Source: CAZIUL01 sp964542475 (GTDB taxonomy: Bacteria; Planctomycetota; B15-G4; CAYZWU01). From it: a stretch of 64,000 bases of DNA. Shown in pieces: positions 18,260-27,445 of the stretch (positions within the stretch are counted from its first letter, which is position 1; each line of letters begins with the position of its first letter). The position numbers were made by a program, and so were the translations under genes. The stretch covers positions 41,245 through 105,244 of the forward strand of contig CAZIUL010000011.1 in the NCBI GenBank assembly GCA_964542475.1, read 5' to 3'. The notes beneath the pieces are model-generated. The model saw only the letters and a list, made by a program, of their open reading frames with translations, had not been told where the DNA came from and did no database searches.

Positions 18260-18386
18260 AACAACCTCCTTGATCATTTCTATAACTTATAAAACATATC
18301 TCCAGTCAAGCATCGAAGTATCCCGCGATCAATCTTTTTTCTTTTCGCGCAACGGACGAGTACCGTTAAAATGGGTGCGGTGAGTC

Positions 18387-19301
18387 ATGAAAACCAAAAA
18401 CGATGAAAACATGCCGGAAAAAATACGCCCGGCTTCAAAAGCCGGGACATGGTACGAAGGAAACGCAAAGAGGCTGAGACAAGAGATCCTTGCTCTTTTC
18501 AAGGCCATCGAACCGAAGAAGCCCACAGGCCATGTCAGGGCGTTGATCAGCCCGCACGCGGGGTATGTTTATTCCGCGAAGACTGCGGCGCACGGTTTCA
18601 GTTCGATCCTGCACGATAATATCGAGCGCGTAATCGTGCTCGCACCATCGCACTACGAACGGTTCAAGGGGGGATCGATTCCGGACGCGACCCATTACGA
18701 AACACCGCTGGGCAAGGTTCCCCTGGATCGATCAGCCTGTGACCTGCTGCTCAGCGGAAAGGGATTCTTCAGCAGCCCGTCGGCCCACACCAACGAGCAT
18801 TCCCTGGAGCTGCAGCTGCCTTTTCTGCAGGTGGCTTTGGAAAGAGGCTTCAGCCTCATCCCGATCCTGACAGGTGAGATCAAACCCGGCTTGCGCGGGA
18901 AGATGGCCGAGCAACTGCTTCCGCTATGGGACGATAACACGCTCGTGGTGGTCTCCAGCGATTTCACGCACTACGGGCCCAACTTCGGCTACGTTCCCTT
19001 TGCGGACAAGATCAGGGAGAACCTGGAAGAGCTCGACCTCGGCGCCGCCCGGATAACGCTTGACCTCGACCATGAACGGTTCGACGAGTACATCGAAAAA
19101 ACGGGCGCGACGATCTGCGGCCGAGGGTCCATCGCCCTTTTCTTGTGCATGGCCGCTTCGCGCGAGGTCAGAGGCAAGATCCTGAAATACACCACATCCG
19201 GAGATATGACGGGAGACTTTTCAAACTCGGTCTCCTATGCATCGATCTGCTTCACAGCCGGCGAGAAACAAGCTGCCCACAGCAGCGGATCAGATGGTTG
19301 A
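18387..19301 (+). CDS. amrB: AmmeMemoRadiSam system protein B (Memo-like)
   Basis: The 304-residue protein matches the Memo fold, which is related to class III extradiol dioxygenases. It has KIRPASKAGTWYEGN at the start, LISPHAGYVYSAKTAA, VIVLAPSHY and VVVSSDFTHYGPNFGY, with the conserved histidines. AmrB, AmrA (AMMECR1) and the radical-SAM AmrS define the AmmeMemoRadiSam system, whose chemistry is not fully established. A DUF362 gene and amrS follow on the same strand with small gaps (32 and 37 bases), which suggests an operon. AMMECR1 itself is not in the window. The C-terminal tail after the domain is short and Ser/Gly-rich. Confidence 0.85.
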   Translation: MKTKNDENMPEKIRPASKAGTWYEGNAKRLRQEILALFKAIEPKKPTGHVRALISPHAGYVYSAKTAAHGFSSILHDNIERVIVLAPSHYERFKGGSIPDATHYETPLGKVPLDRSACDLLLSGKGFFSSPSAHTNEHSLELQLPFLQVALERGFSLIPILTGEIKPGLRGKMAEQLLPLWDDNTLVVVSSDFTHYGPNFGYVPFADKIRENLEELDLGAARITLDLDHERFDEYIEKTGATICGRGSIALFLCMAASREVRGKILKYTTSGDMTGDFSNSVSYASICFTAGEKQAAHSSGSDG

Positions 19302-19333
19302 GTGCCTGGCCCAGGTCTGGAGTGAAACCCGAC

Positions 19334-20407
19334 ATGACAGAGGATAAACGCTTCGCAAAAGCAAAGGGCATGGAAACGGGAATGGACAGGAGGAGCTTCC
19401 TGGGAGCGCTGGCCGGATGCGGCGCAGCCGGGCTCGGCGGAATGAACGCGCAATGCAGCCCCGGAAACAAGGAAAAAGCGTACCCCGCTCCTGACATCCC
19501 TGACGACACAGCAATGCGAAACAACCCCCTGGTTGTGCTCTTGAAACGTCCGGAAGCAATGGACGACAAAGGAAACCTTTCCAGCGACAAGGCGTCCACG
19601 CTGATGAACGATCTCGTGAGCGCGCTCGGGGAGGGCAACGACCCCGCCGCTGTTCTGGGACGGATCTTTCCCGAGGGCTCTCGTGTTGGGATCAAGCTGA
19701 ACTGCCTTTCGGGAAGAGGCCTCTCTCCAAGGCCGGAGCTCGTCCACGCCTTCATCGATATCCTCATCCGATCCGGGATCCGACCGGAGGACATAACCGT
19801 TTTCGAGAGAACCGAGCGGGAGCTCGAAAAGGCGGGCTTTCATATCAACATGAGCCCTGGCAAGGTCAGGTTTATGGGCAACGACAGCCTGGGCGCGGGT
19901 TATGACAGAGAGCCCGTGTGCTCCGGATCGATAGGCTCCTGCTTCAGCACCATACTGACCCGAAGGATCGATGGGCTCGTGAGTTTCGGCGTGTTGAAGG
20001 ACCATGACCTTGCTGGAGTATCGGTGGGCCTGAAGAACCTGTTCGGCCTGATACACAACCCCAACAAGTACCACGACAACAACTGTTCGCCCTATGTCGC
20101 CGATGTTGCCGCGTCCCCCCCGGTAAGGAGCAAGCTCAAGCTCACCCTGTGCGACGGCATGACAGCACAGCACCACGGCGGGCCGGCCTTGAGAAAAGAG
20201 TGCACATGGAACGCGGGCATCCTGTTGGCATCGCAGGATCCTGTGGCCGCGGATTCGGTCGGCGCGGCAATCATCGAAGAAAAAAGGAGCTCGGCCGGCA
20301 TGAAATCCCTGGACGAGTGCGGCCGCCCGCCGGCCTACCTGGCAGAGGCGCGAAAAAAGGGCCTTGGCGAGAACCGGATGGACAAAATCACGTGCAAGAG
20401 AATCTGA
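19334..20407 (+). CDS. DUF362-domain protein with Tat signal
   Basis: The protein has 357 residues from ATG 19334, with GGAG 11 bases upstream; ATG 19370 is also possible. A twin-arginine signal, DRRSFLGALAGCGAAGL, indicates folded export, and a Cys follows in NAQC. The body carries DUF362 features: VGIKLNCLSGRGLSPRPELV, VSFGVLKDHDLAGVSVGLKNLFGL and LTLCDGMTAQHHGGPA. DUF362 proteins are often linked with Fe-S or redox enzymes but have no assigned reaction. Its place between amrB and amrS, and the Tat signal shared with AmrS, suggest a partner in the same exported system. Confidence 0.75.
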   Translation: MTEDKRFAKAKGMETGMDRRSFLGALAGCGAAGLGGMNAQCSPGNKEKAYPAPDIPDDTAMRNNPLVVLLKRPEAMDDKGNLSSDKASTLMNDLVSALGEGNDPAAVLGRIFPEGSRVGIKLNCLSGRGLSPRPELVHAFIDILIRSGIRPEDITVFERTERELEKAGFHINMSPGKVRFMGNDSLGAGYDREPVCSGSIGSCFSTILTRRIDGLVSFGVLKDHDLAGVSVGLKNLFGLIHNPNKYHDNNCSPYVADVAASPPVRSKLKLTLCDGMTAQHHGGPALRKECTWNAGILLASQDPVAADSVGAAIIEEKRSSAGMKSLDECGRPPAYLAEARKKGLGENRMDKITCKRI

Positions 20408-20444
20408 CCGACACAGGCACCGGCAGTGACAGGATACTAACGCG

Positions 20445-21587
20445 ATGAGTACACGTAGAGAGTTCATAAAGCAGGGCCTGGCCGGGTGCGCGGCAAGCGG
20501 GCTCCTTGCCGGGGCCGGCACTGCCGCAAGCACCGCAGGATATGAAGACGGTGCAGGCGCGGATCAGGAACCGCTTGTCGAAGCGCGCTACTACGAAAAG
20601 ATCGAAGATCTCAAGGTTCGCTGTGTGCTCTGCCCGAGGGAATGCACGGTCGCTGACAGGGAGCGGGGATACTGCGGCGTCCGGGAAAACAGGAAGGGAA
20701 CCTACTACACCCTTGTTCACTCCAACCCCGTGGCCGACCATGTGGATCGCATCGAAAAAAAACCGCTCTTTCACTTCCTTCCGGGAAGCAGCGCTTATTC
20801 CATTGCCACCGTCGGGTGCAACATGGAATGCAAGTTCTGCCAGAACTGGGAAATCTCACAGTTCACTCCCGAACAGAGGCGTCGAAACGCGAAGCGCCTC
20901 CCGCCCGAGCAAATCGCAAAAAACGCAAAATACAAGCGGTGCAAGAGCATTGCATACACCTATACCGAGCCGGTTGTCTTTTACGAGTACATGTACGACT
21001 GCGCAAAGGCGGGCAGGGAAAAAGGTGTGAGGAGCGTCATGATCTCGAACGGCTACATCAAGGAAAAGCCATTTTGCGAACTGCTTCCCTTTCTGGACGC
21101 GGTCAAGATCGACCTCAAAGCGTTCACGAACAGCTTCTACAAGGAGCTTTGCAGCGGAGAGCTCGATCCCGTCCTGAAAATCCTCAAGCTTCTCAAGAAA
21201 GCGGGAACCTGGTTCGAAATCGTGGTCCTCATCATTCCCACAAAGAACGATTCTCCGCAGGAGATAAAAGAGATGTGTTCTTGGATCGTGGACAACCTGT
21301 CGGAACATGTTCCGATTCATTTCACGCGCTTCCACCCGGTGTACAAGATCAAAAATATTCCTGCCACTCCTGTCTCCACCCTGCGCAAAGCGCACGAGAT
21401 CGCAAAAGAAGCGGGCCTGGAGTTCCCCTATATCGGAAACGTTCCCGGAGACGAGAGGGAGTGCACCTTCTGCCCACACTGCGGAAAGAAAATCATCTCG
21501 CGGATAGGCTTTTACGTGAAAGATTTCATGCTCGAAAACAGCGCTTGCCAACACTGCAAAAGGCAGGTGCCCGGGATATGGTCATAA
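20445..21587 (+). CDS. amrS: AmmeMemoRadiSam system radical-SAM enzyme, Tat-exported type
   Basis: The 380-residue protein starts with a twin-arginine signal (STRREFIKQGLAGCAASGLL). An N-terminal Cys cluster reads VRCVLCPRECTVADRERGYCGVREN. The radical-SAM [4Fe-4S] motif CNMECKFCQ is at about residue 125. A C-terminal zinc-finger-like pair, CTFCPHCGKK and ACQHCKRQ, ends the protein. This is the AmrS (MJ0808-like) family. A radical-SAM enzyme with a Tat leader is notable, since such chemistry is normally cytoplasmic; the leader may be retained as an anchor. It is last in the amrB-DUF362-amrS cluster. Confidence 0.85.
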   Translation: MSTRREFIKQGLAGCAASGLLAGAGTAASTAGYEDGAGADQEPLVEARYYEKIEDLKVRCVLCPRECTVADRERGYCGVRENRKGTYYTLVHSNPVADHVDRIEKKPLFHFLPGSSAYSIATVGCNMECKFCQNWEISQFTPEQRRRNAKRLPPEQIAKNAKYKRCKSIAYTYTEPVVFYEYMYDCAKAGREKGVRSVMISNGYIKEKPFCELLPFLDAVKIDLKAFTNSFYKELCSGELDPVLKILKLLKKAGTWFEIVVLIIPTKNDSPQEIKEMCSWIVDNLSEHVPIHFTRFHPVYKIKNIPATPVSTLRKAHEIAKEAGLEFPYIGNVPGDERECTFCPHCGKKIISRIGFYVKDFMLENSACQHCKRQVPGIWS

Positions 21588-21692
21588 AGCCTGGGGATGA
21601 ACCACATGGGAATCAACTGATCGGCATTTTTTCCTATGAAAAAACGTTTAAACAATTTTGTTTTTCCCTTTCCATTATTGCACTATCTCATC

Positions 21693-21741
21693 TATAATAG
21701 CCCTTATCAAGGTAAGTTGTTGGATTATAAGCCAATTATAA
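21693..21741 (+). promoter_or_regulatory. Putative promoter and operator of the ArsR gene
   Basis: TATAAT at 21693-21698 resembles a -10 element. Two palindromic TTATAA half-sites separated by 5 bases follow at 21725-21741. AT-rich imperfect palindromes upstream of arsR-type genes are often the repressor's own operator. This is inference from position. Confidence 0.3.
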
Positions 21742-21833
21742 GTAGTTATCAGTTGTAGGACTCTGCTGGTAATAGAGGCGGCCAAGGTCGACAGAAGAAG
21801 AAATTTTTGTAGACATTTTTGTAGGGAAAAAGA

Positions 21834-22196
21834 ATGATCGATCTATCGCACGCACACAAATGTTCGAAGTCTCTGAAAGCGGTGTCCGATCTGAACCGCA
21901 TCAACATCCTCGAGTTGCTGTTCAAGGGTGAGATGTGCGTCTCCGATCTGGTAAAGGCTCTCGGCCTGGACCAGCCGAAGGTATCACACCATCTGGCAAT
22001 CCTGAAACGCGCCAACGTCATAATCGACAGGCGGCAGGGCAGAAAGATCATCTACTCGCTCCACCCCGGCTATTACAAAAAACCAAACGACTATGTGGAT
22101 CGAATAGATTTCGGATTCTGCTCCGTGGATTTCAAGCGCCGCAGGGTGGATGCCAAGAAAGAGAAGGAGATGCTGGAAGGAGAACAGGGCGCCTAA
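21834..22196 (+). CDS. ArsR/SmtB-family winged-helix regulator
   Basis: The 120-residue protein has the ArsR fold: SLKAVSDLNRINILELLFKGEMCVSDLVKAL, then the recognition helix LDQPKVSHHLAILKRANVII and the wing RRQGRKIIYSL. The usual alpha-3 metal site ELCVCDL is reduced to EMCVSDL with a single Cys. A further Cys lies near the C-terminus (GFCSVDF), so it may sense a metal through a different site, a redox signal, or no ligand. No metal-resistance gene is adjacent, so autoregulation is the most likely local role. An independent terminator follows. Confidence 0.85.
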   Translation: MIDLSHAHKCSKSLKAVSDLNRINILELLFKGEMCVSDLVKALGLDQPKVSHHLAILKRANVIIDRRQGRKIIYSLHPGYYKKPNDYVDRIDFGFCSVDFKRRRVDAKKEKEMLEGEQGA

Positions 22197-22308
22197 CTGA
22201 TCCGAAACGCGGCCGTGTACTTTTCAAATGATTCAGGATTTCTTCAGAGCGTCATCCGGTTTCTGGATAAACGCTTGATTGATATTGAATATCCGGCAAA
22301 AGACTCTG

Positions 22309-22338
22309 TAAAAAAAGGTGCTGACGCACCTTTTTTTG
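22309..22338 (+). terminator. Rho-independent terminator after arsR-type gene
   Basis: AAAAAAAGGTGC-TGAC-GCACCTTTTTTT is a near-perfect hairpin with flanking A and T tracts. It could stop transcription from either side. Confidence 0.9.
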
Positions 22339-22404
22339 TTTTCCGGGAAACAGGCCGCCGGAAAGAATATCCCCTGGTACCTTAATGCGGGCTTGGATCG
22401 TTAA

Positions 22405-22695
22405 CTATCCCCGTTCCTCTTCCCCTGAAGCTTCCTTCATGCCTTTCTCTTTCTTGATCAAAGAGAACTCGAACTTGGTGTTCGTTGCAGCATACCTCAG
22501 GTGCCCTTCACGACATTCCGGGCAGATCCAGTCGAGCAACGCTGACATGTTCGCGTTGTAGTGGATAAGGATGTTGTTGTTCTGGTTTATAAAACACTCG
22601 AACTGGCAATCTTTATTGTCGCACTTAAACTTCAAAAGGGAGAGCATTGTGTTCTTCATGACGCACTTCCCACAAATGTCCTTGATCGGTTTCAC
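22405..22695 (-). CDS. Small Cys-rich (zinc-ribbon-like) protein
   Basis: The protein has 96 residues, beginning at a GTG codon. CGKC, CDNKDCQFEC and CPEC pairs suggest one or two structural zinc sites. The C-terminal third is charged and probably disordered (EKGMKEASGEEERG). No family is recognised. An internal ATG at codon 13 is an alternative start. It lies between the arsR terminator and the HtrA gene, with no close operon partner. Confidence 0.55.
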   Translation of the reverse strand: MKPIKDICGKCVMKNTMLSLLKFKCDNKDCQFECFINQNNNILIHYNANMSALLDWICPECREGHLRYAATNTKFEFSLIKKEKGMKEASGEEERG

Positions 22696-22842
22696 CCCCG
22701 AAATGGAGGTATTTGTAAACCAAACTATTAAAGACTCTGCTTCTTACAAGTCAACCTATTTTTAGCGGCCACTGCCCTATTTTCGCTAACTTCATAATGT
22801 TACGTCAATAAAGTTTATTTTGTTTTCTCCGGGCCCAGTCGG

Positions 22843-24006
22843 TCAATCAAGAGCCTGAAGCTTTACTCCCGCCTTGTACCGGTTCCCGCCCCTGACAACG
22901 ACAAGCTCGACCTCATCACCAACCTTGCACGCCCCCAAGGCCTCGATCAGTTCTTCCCTGCTCGTAACCGTTTCGTTGTCAATGCTCACGACCAGATCGC
23001 CGTCCACCTCATACCGCCCCTTCTTCAGCACGTAACGCGCTGTTCTGAGCCCGGCGGCTTCGGCTGCGCTGCCCTTGTTGACCTCCGCGATCAAAGCACC
23101 CTCTCTAAAGCCGAACGTGCGCGCGATCTTGTCATCGAAGATCTTCACACCAAGGCCCGCCCGCCCTGAAGAACCGTGCCTGAGAATCTGCGGAACCATG
23201 ACGTTCACGGTATCGACCGGTATTGCGAACCCCACTCCGGATGAATACCCGTAGTTGCTGACTATGGCGGTGCTGACACCGATCAGCCTCGAGGCGCTGT
23301 CGAGCACCGGACCTCCCGAGTTTCCGGGATTGATCGCGGCATCCGTCTGAACCAGCCCAGAGACCTTGGCCCCGGCCTTGGTCACTACCTCGCGGTCCAG
23401 CGCGCTCACTACGCCCGTTGTAAGTGAATGGTCGAATCCGAAAGGGTTGCCAATGGCAAAAACCTTCTGGCCGACGCGTAGGTCCTCTGATGTGCCCACT
23501 GGTATCGGTTTCAGCTTCGAGGAAGGCGCGTTGACGAAAAGCACGGCCAGGTCGCTCGAACGGTCGTATCCGACAACAGACGCGTCCCATTCGGACTGGT
23601 CCACGAACCTCACCCTGACCTTTCCGCCGGTGCGGAGCGCCCCCTCGATCACATGGAAATTGGTAACGATGTGTCCGTCCTTGTCCCATACAAAACCCGA
23701 TCCTGTGCCTTGGGGTATTTCGAAAATGTTCAAACGAAAAAAGTCGCTCTTCAAGGCAATGGTTGTAATGAAGACCACTGAGGGGGACGCGTTCTGGAAC
23801 AATGATATGGTGCTTTGCTCATCAGCAGCCAGGTCGCCCCTTGGAGTAACCGCCCTTGGCTCTGCATCCGCGTTGTAAAAATTCCAGCTCCGCTCGCTGA
23901 TAAACCAGACGCCAAGGAGCACAACAACCGCCAAGATTATGAGTAAGGGAAAGTTGGCAACCCACGGCCTCGAACCTTTGCCATGCTCCCGATCGAACTG
24001 CGTCAT
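22843..24006 (-). CDS. HtrA/DegP-like S1C serine protease with PDZ domain
   Basis: The protein has 387 residues from the ATG that follows AGGAGAAACATT; a longer in-frame start lacks a ribosome-binding site. One N-terminal membrane helix (LLIILAVVVLLGVWF) anchors it. The chymotrypsin-fold domain has catalytic His in VTNFHVIEG, Asp in DRSSDLAVLFV and Ser in INPGNSGGPVLD. A single C-terminal PDZ domain (about 290-385) is present, as in DegS-type proteins. It should act in periplasmic protein quality control or stress signalling. The phosphatidylserine decarboxylase gene upstream points the same way with a gap of about 90 bases. Confidence 0.9.
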   Translation of the reverse strand: MTQFDREHGKGSRPWVANFPLLIILAVVVLLGVWFISERSWNFYNADAEPRAVTPRGDLAADEQSTISLFQNASPSVVFITTIALKSDFFRLNIFEIPQGTGSGFVWDKDGHIVTNFHVIEGALRTGGKVRVRFVDQSEWDASVVGYDRSSDLAVLFVNAPSSKLKPIPVGTSEDLRVGQKVFAIGNPFGFDHSLTTGVVSALDREVVTKAGAKVSGLVQTDAAINPGNSGGPVLDSASRLIGVSTAIVSNYGYSSGVGFAIPVDTVNVMVPQILRHGSSGRAGLGVKIFDDKIARTFGFREGALIAEVNKGSAAEAAGLRTARYVLKKGRYEVDGDLVVSIDNETVTSREELIEALGACKVGDEVELVVVRGGNRYKAGVKLQALD

Positions 24007-24099
24007 AATGTTTCTCCTGGAATAGAGAAAGTGGCTTCGATCCCGATAGCGATAAAAAAAAGAAGTTGCATGGGCTGTGCCATACAATCGGTTTCCAGG

Positions 24100-25014
24100 C
24101 TATATCACGTCGTTGTACACACCCACGGCGCTGCCGAATTTCACAATCGTTTCGATCGACTCCGATGAATGATCAAGGATATCGTCATCAACTTTCAAGC
24201 GATCCTGCTCGTATAGAACCACGACCGAAGACCCGCCGAAACGGAACATGCCCTTCTCATCGCCGCGCGCAACGGAGACTCCGGGCTCGAATGTCTGGAC
24301 AACTGACCCGACACACATTGCCCCCACCTCCACCATGGCGATGGTGCCGGCGCGAGGTGTTTTTTCGAGAAGAGTCATCTGCCTGTAGTTCGCATCCAGT
24401 ATCCTGAAACCCGATGCCAGGGCAATGGGGTTGACCGAATGAAGATCACCGATGATGCTGATCGCCCGGGTTGGGGTGCACGCTTCAGGAAAATGGAAAC
24501 GGTGGTAATCCGCTGGGCAAAGCCTGTAGACCAGCAGTGTTCCGCCGTTGAAAAGCGAGGCCCGTTCTTTGCCGCCGAGAAGCGTTTCGAGATCGAGTAC
24601 ACAGCCTTTCACATTGACCTTCATGCCCGGCCCGATCGCTGGAAAGGCCATGAGCCTTGCGTCGCAAGGTGATATTGCCGCGGATGGCGATCCGCTGACG
24701 GGACGCGCCTCCTTTTTCATTGAGCGTGAGAAAAAATCGTTGAACGTTGCGTAGCCGCCCGTTGGTTTCTCAGCCTCGGAGAGGTCGATCTTCAGGTCTG
24801 CAGCCACCTTTTCGATCTTCCCTGCACTGAACCGCCTGTCCTGGAAAAAGCCGAAGAGGCGTGACACGGTGCGGCGCTTGAACACGCTATCTGCCATGAG
24901 CCTTCCCAGGGCATTTTCGTACAGAAAACGAACAAACCCTTCGCCCATGATGATCTCTGGCTCTACATCACCGGTTTTGCGGTTGTAAACAAGAATCTGC
25001 TTTTGGCTGCTCAT
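24100..25014 (-). CDS. psd: Phosphatidylserine decarboxylase
   Basis: The protein has 304 residues from the ATG of MSSQKQ. It contains TFNDFFSRSMKKEARPV, YRLCPADYHRFHFPEACTP and, near the C-terminus, FRFGGSSVVVLYEQ. The GGSS sequence matches the self-cleavage site (LGST or GGSS in the family), where Ser becomes the pyruvoyl cofactor after the chain splits into beta and alpha subunits. The enzyme makes phosphatidylethanolamine at the inner membrane. It starts 23 bases after the stop codon of the upstream C45-type hydrolase and is likely co-transcribed with it. Confidence 0.9.
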   Translation of the reverse strand: MSSQKQILVYNRKTGDVEPEIIMGEGFVRFLYENALGRLMADSVFKRRTVSRLFGFFQDRRFSAGKIEKVAADLKIDLSEAEKPTGGYATFNDFFSRSMKKEARPVSGSPSAAISPCDARLMAFPAIGPGMKVNVKGCVLDLETLLGGKERASLFNGGTLLVYRLCPADYHRFHFPEACTPTRAISIIGDLHSVNPIALASGFRILDANYRQMTLLEKTPRAGTIAMVEVGAMCVGSVVQTFEPGVSVARGDEKGMFRFGGSSVVVLYEQDRLKVDDDILDHSSESIETIVKFGSAVGVYNDVI

Positions 25015-25037
25015 TAAAGCGACACCCTTTGCCGGTT

Positions 25038-26219
25038 TCACTTGACCGGGTTTGCGCTATCCTTACCAACCTCCTCTGCCTTTGCGTCTGCTTGTTTTGC
25101 TTCGAGGGCGTGCTTCAACAACAGGGTCTTGTACTCCCCGCCCGTGGATGGCAGCTCTCCCATGGACAGGTGAAGGGTCAGAGTCTCCGGCTCGAATACC
25201 ATTGACTGCACCGAAATCACCCCCTGATTCACCATGTGAAGCGCCTTCTTCAGCAGCGCGACATCGAGCTCGCCCCGGTGTTTTTTACAAAAACGGGTCA
25301 GGTAGCTGTACCGCCTGCATCCCGGCGGATTCGCCTTCCCCGCCCTGTGATGGTTCGTCGAGTAAACGATCCCGTTTTCAGCTCTTCTCACATCGAAGCG
25401 GCCGGGGCCGATCTCCGCCACAACAGCCGAACCTGAAGCGTCTAACAGGATCAGGTTGTTGGACGCGGCCTTTTTTTCCTTCTCGAGTATCCTAAGCCCC
25501 TCCTCGACAGTTACTGCTTCCTCCATGATACGCCTGAAAAGCAAGACGGAAGGCAACGCATCGAAGCATCTGTTCCCGTCCCTCACCTCCATCACCGCGC
25601 AGCAAAGGCCCGCATCGTTCATCGCGGAAAGAACGCCGCACAGCCCCGGCCAGGTTACGCTCGCAAAAGCGTGGTATCCTTCCGGCCTTTGAACAACAAC
25701 GAGTCCGTACTTGTTCAGGACACCCATCGGGAAAAAATCCAGATTCCGCGCGAGCAGATGTCCGCCCTCCTTGGTGGCGGGCTTGCAAGCCGCGAGCGTG
25801 GAGCACCCGCCGCCGCGGTAGACATCAGGAAACGCGATGCCGGCCAGGACCGTTGAATAGTCCTTTTCCGTGGCAAGCGCCAGAGCTTTCATCTCCTTTT
25901 TAAACCGCTCGGGAATATGGGAGTCCATCTTGAGGGCTTCGCTCTTCAGCTTCTCGAGCCCGCCCGAAATCTGGGCCGCGGGCTGAAGGAAGAAGCGCAT
26001 GAGATACGAGGTTTCCGCTGACAGCAGCTTCCCGTGTGCAGCGCCCATCTCCTCGGGAGTGCCCGCAAGCGTGAGCACGGGAATCCCTTCAACGACCTCC
26101 AGGCGGGACGACCCCAGCTTTGCGGGTTTGAAAGCGTCGCTTCCATGTGTGCACAGGGGGACAAAACCCGTCAAAAGGACGATAAAAAGTAAAACGGCAA
26201 ATGCGCGACGGATAGTCAT
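25038..26219 (-). CDS. Secreted C45-like (acyl-CoA:6-APA acyltransferase-type) Ntn hydrolase
   Basis: The protein has 393 residues from the ATG of MTIRRAF, with a signal peptide of about 25 residues. YRGGGCSTLAA carries the probable N-terminal nucleophile Cys exposed by autocleavage. It is followed by GGHLLARNLDFFPMG, LSAMNDAGLCCAVMEV and YSTNHHRAGK, which matches the C45 / phospholipase B-like Ntn family. Members hydrolyse amide bonds (penicillin, acyl-amino acids, bile acids), so the substrate is open. The neighbouring psd gene might point to lipid-derived amides, but this is speculation. Confidence 0.75.
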   Translation of the reverse strand: MTIRRAFAVLLFIVLLTGFVPLCTHGSDAFKPAKLGSSRLEVVEGIPVLTLAGTPEEMGAAHGKLLSAETSYLMRFFLQPAAQISGGLEKLKSEALKMDSHIPERFKKEMKALALATEKDYSTVLAGIAFPDVYRGGGCSTLAACKPATKEGGHLLARNLDFFPMGVLNKYGLVVVQRPEGYHAFASVTWPGLCGVLSAMNDAGLCCAVMEVRDGNRCFDALPSVLLFRRIMEEAVTVEEGLRILEKEKKAASNNLILLDASGSAVVAEIGPGRFDVRRAENGIVYSTNHHRAGKANPPGCRRYSYLTRFCKKHRGELDVALLKKALHMVNQGVISVQSMVFEPETLTLHLSMGELPSTGGEYKTLLLKHALEAKQADAKAEEVGKDSANPVK

Positions 26220-26426
26220 CAGCGATCTCCTCGGAAAAACCTTCTGTTTCGACCGGTGTGGGCTGTCAATCAATGGTAACCCGGAACACGCGCACTCCGA
26301 TCACAAACGATGAAACTCCGATACCGGGCCGGCCCTGCACGAGCTGAGCATCATCCATTTTACAAAGCTTTGTGATTCTATTACAGGCGGAAACCCCATC
26401 GAAGTTCAGCCCTTCCTCAACAGCCT

Positions 26427-27371
26427 TTAACCGCTGCTAATGATCTTTACAAGGCGCGCTGCGCACCGGTTGAAGTTCCGGCATTTTTCACAAAAGTCGT
26501 TCTCAGGACTGAAGCTGACATCGGCACACAGATCCGACCCGTCACCGGTGTCGCTTCGAACCTTGTCCAGCCACTGCTGCTCCGCCTTGATAAGGGTTTC
26601 TCCCCGGGCAAGCTTCGCCCCGATCTTCCCGGCTGTTTCATAGGCCAGCTCCAGCTTGGATGCACCGGTTTTAGAGGAAGCCATCTTCGTGGATCGCCGG
26701 GACGTTTTGACGTGAAACAGCACAGCTATCAACAACAGCGCGAAAAAGACCGCGAAGGGCAAGACCGGGATGCTGTACATCAGTCCACAAGTCGCCTCGA
26801 TTGCAATCCCGAGAAACCTCAATCCAAACACCAGGACCACAAAAAGAAAAACAATCCCGATATAACCCTGCGCGTGATAACTGCCCCCTCTGTTTCCGCG
26901 GATAAAATCCACGATCGAGCTTCCATCGAGCGGAGGCACGGGCAGCATGTTGAAAAAAGCAAGCAGCAGGTTGATCCAGATCCAGATCTTCATCGCACTT
27001 GATGCAGTCGAGCCTGTCCACTCGAGAACAAAAAGAACGACAAAACCCAGGAAGGCGAGAAAGAGGTTCGAATATGGGCCTGCCATGGACACCAGGAACA
27101 TGTCTTTTCTTGGATTCCGGAGCATCTGCGGAGAAACAGGAACCGGCTTCATCCATCCGAACGGAAGGCCCATCGTGTAAAGCGTAAGCATGGGGAAAAG
27201 AACGGTTCCCATCAGGTCGATATGCACCAGGGGATTCAGTTTCATGCGGCCGAGGTCGCGGGCCGTGGTGTCTCCAAGGCGGTAAGCTGTCCAGGCGTGG
27301 CAAAATTCGTGTATGCTTCCGCAGAGAATGAAAACGAGAAAAAAAGGGAAATAGGTGAATATATCTTCCAT
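26427..27371 (-). CDS. Site-2 protease family (M50) membrane metalloprotease
   Basis: The protein has 314 residues from the ATG of MEDIFTYF. The first helix contains SIHEFCHAWTAYRLGD, with the zinc-binding HExxH motif. A later helix has MLPVPPLDGSSIVDF, which supplies the third zinc ligand (Asp in the PLDG motif). There are about five or six membrane segments. The C-terminal soluble tail ends with Cys residues (CADVSFSPENDFCEKCRNFNRCAARL) that could bind metal, which is unusual for this short rhomboid-neighbour type. It probably performs intramembrane proteolysis. It sits downstream of the methyltransferase. Confidence 0.85.
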   Translation of the reverse strand: MEDIFTYFPFFLVFILCGSIHEFCHAWTAYRLGDTTARDLGRMKLNPLVHIDLMGTVLFPMLTLYTMGLPFGWMKPVPVSPQMLRNPRKDMFLVSMAGPYSNLFLAFLGFVVLFVLEWTGSTASSAMKIWIWINLLLAFFNMLPVPPLDGSSIVDFIRGNRGGSYHAQGYIGIVFLFVVLVFGLRFLGIAIEATCGLMYSIPVLPFAVFFALLLIAVLFHVKTSRRSTKMASSKTGASKLELAYETAGKIGAKLARGETLIKAEQQWLDKVRSDTGDGSDLCADVSFSPENDFCEKCRNFNRCAARLVKIISSG

Positions 27372-27392
27372 GCCCCGGCTGGTTCTCCTTAT

Positions 27393-27430
27393 GAGGTTCA
27401 AGGTTCAGAGGTTCAAGGTTCAGAGGTTTA
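27393..27430. repeat. Short tandem repeat GAGGTTCAAGGTTCA
   Basis: GAGGTTCAAGGTTCA occurs in tandem two and a half times between the site-2 protease and methyltransferase genes. A related unit is at 44301-44321 between bioA and bioF. It is a simple intergenic repeat of unknown role. Confidence 0.7.
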
Positions 27431-27445
27431 TCAGGAAAATGGGAG

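Noticed and set aside
19235..20533. 432-codon minus-strand frame over the DUF362 gene
   Set aside because: Antisense to a gene with clear DUF362 and Tat motifs; the composition is that of a shadow frame.
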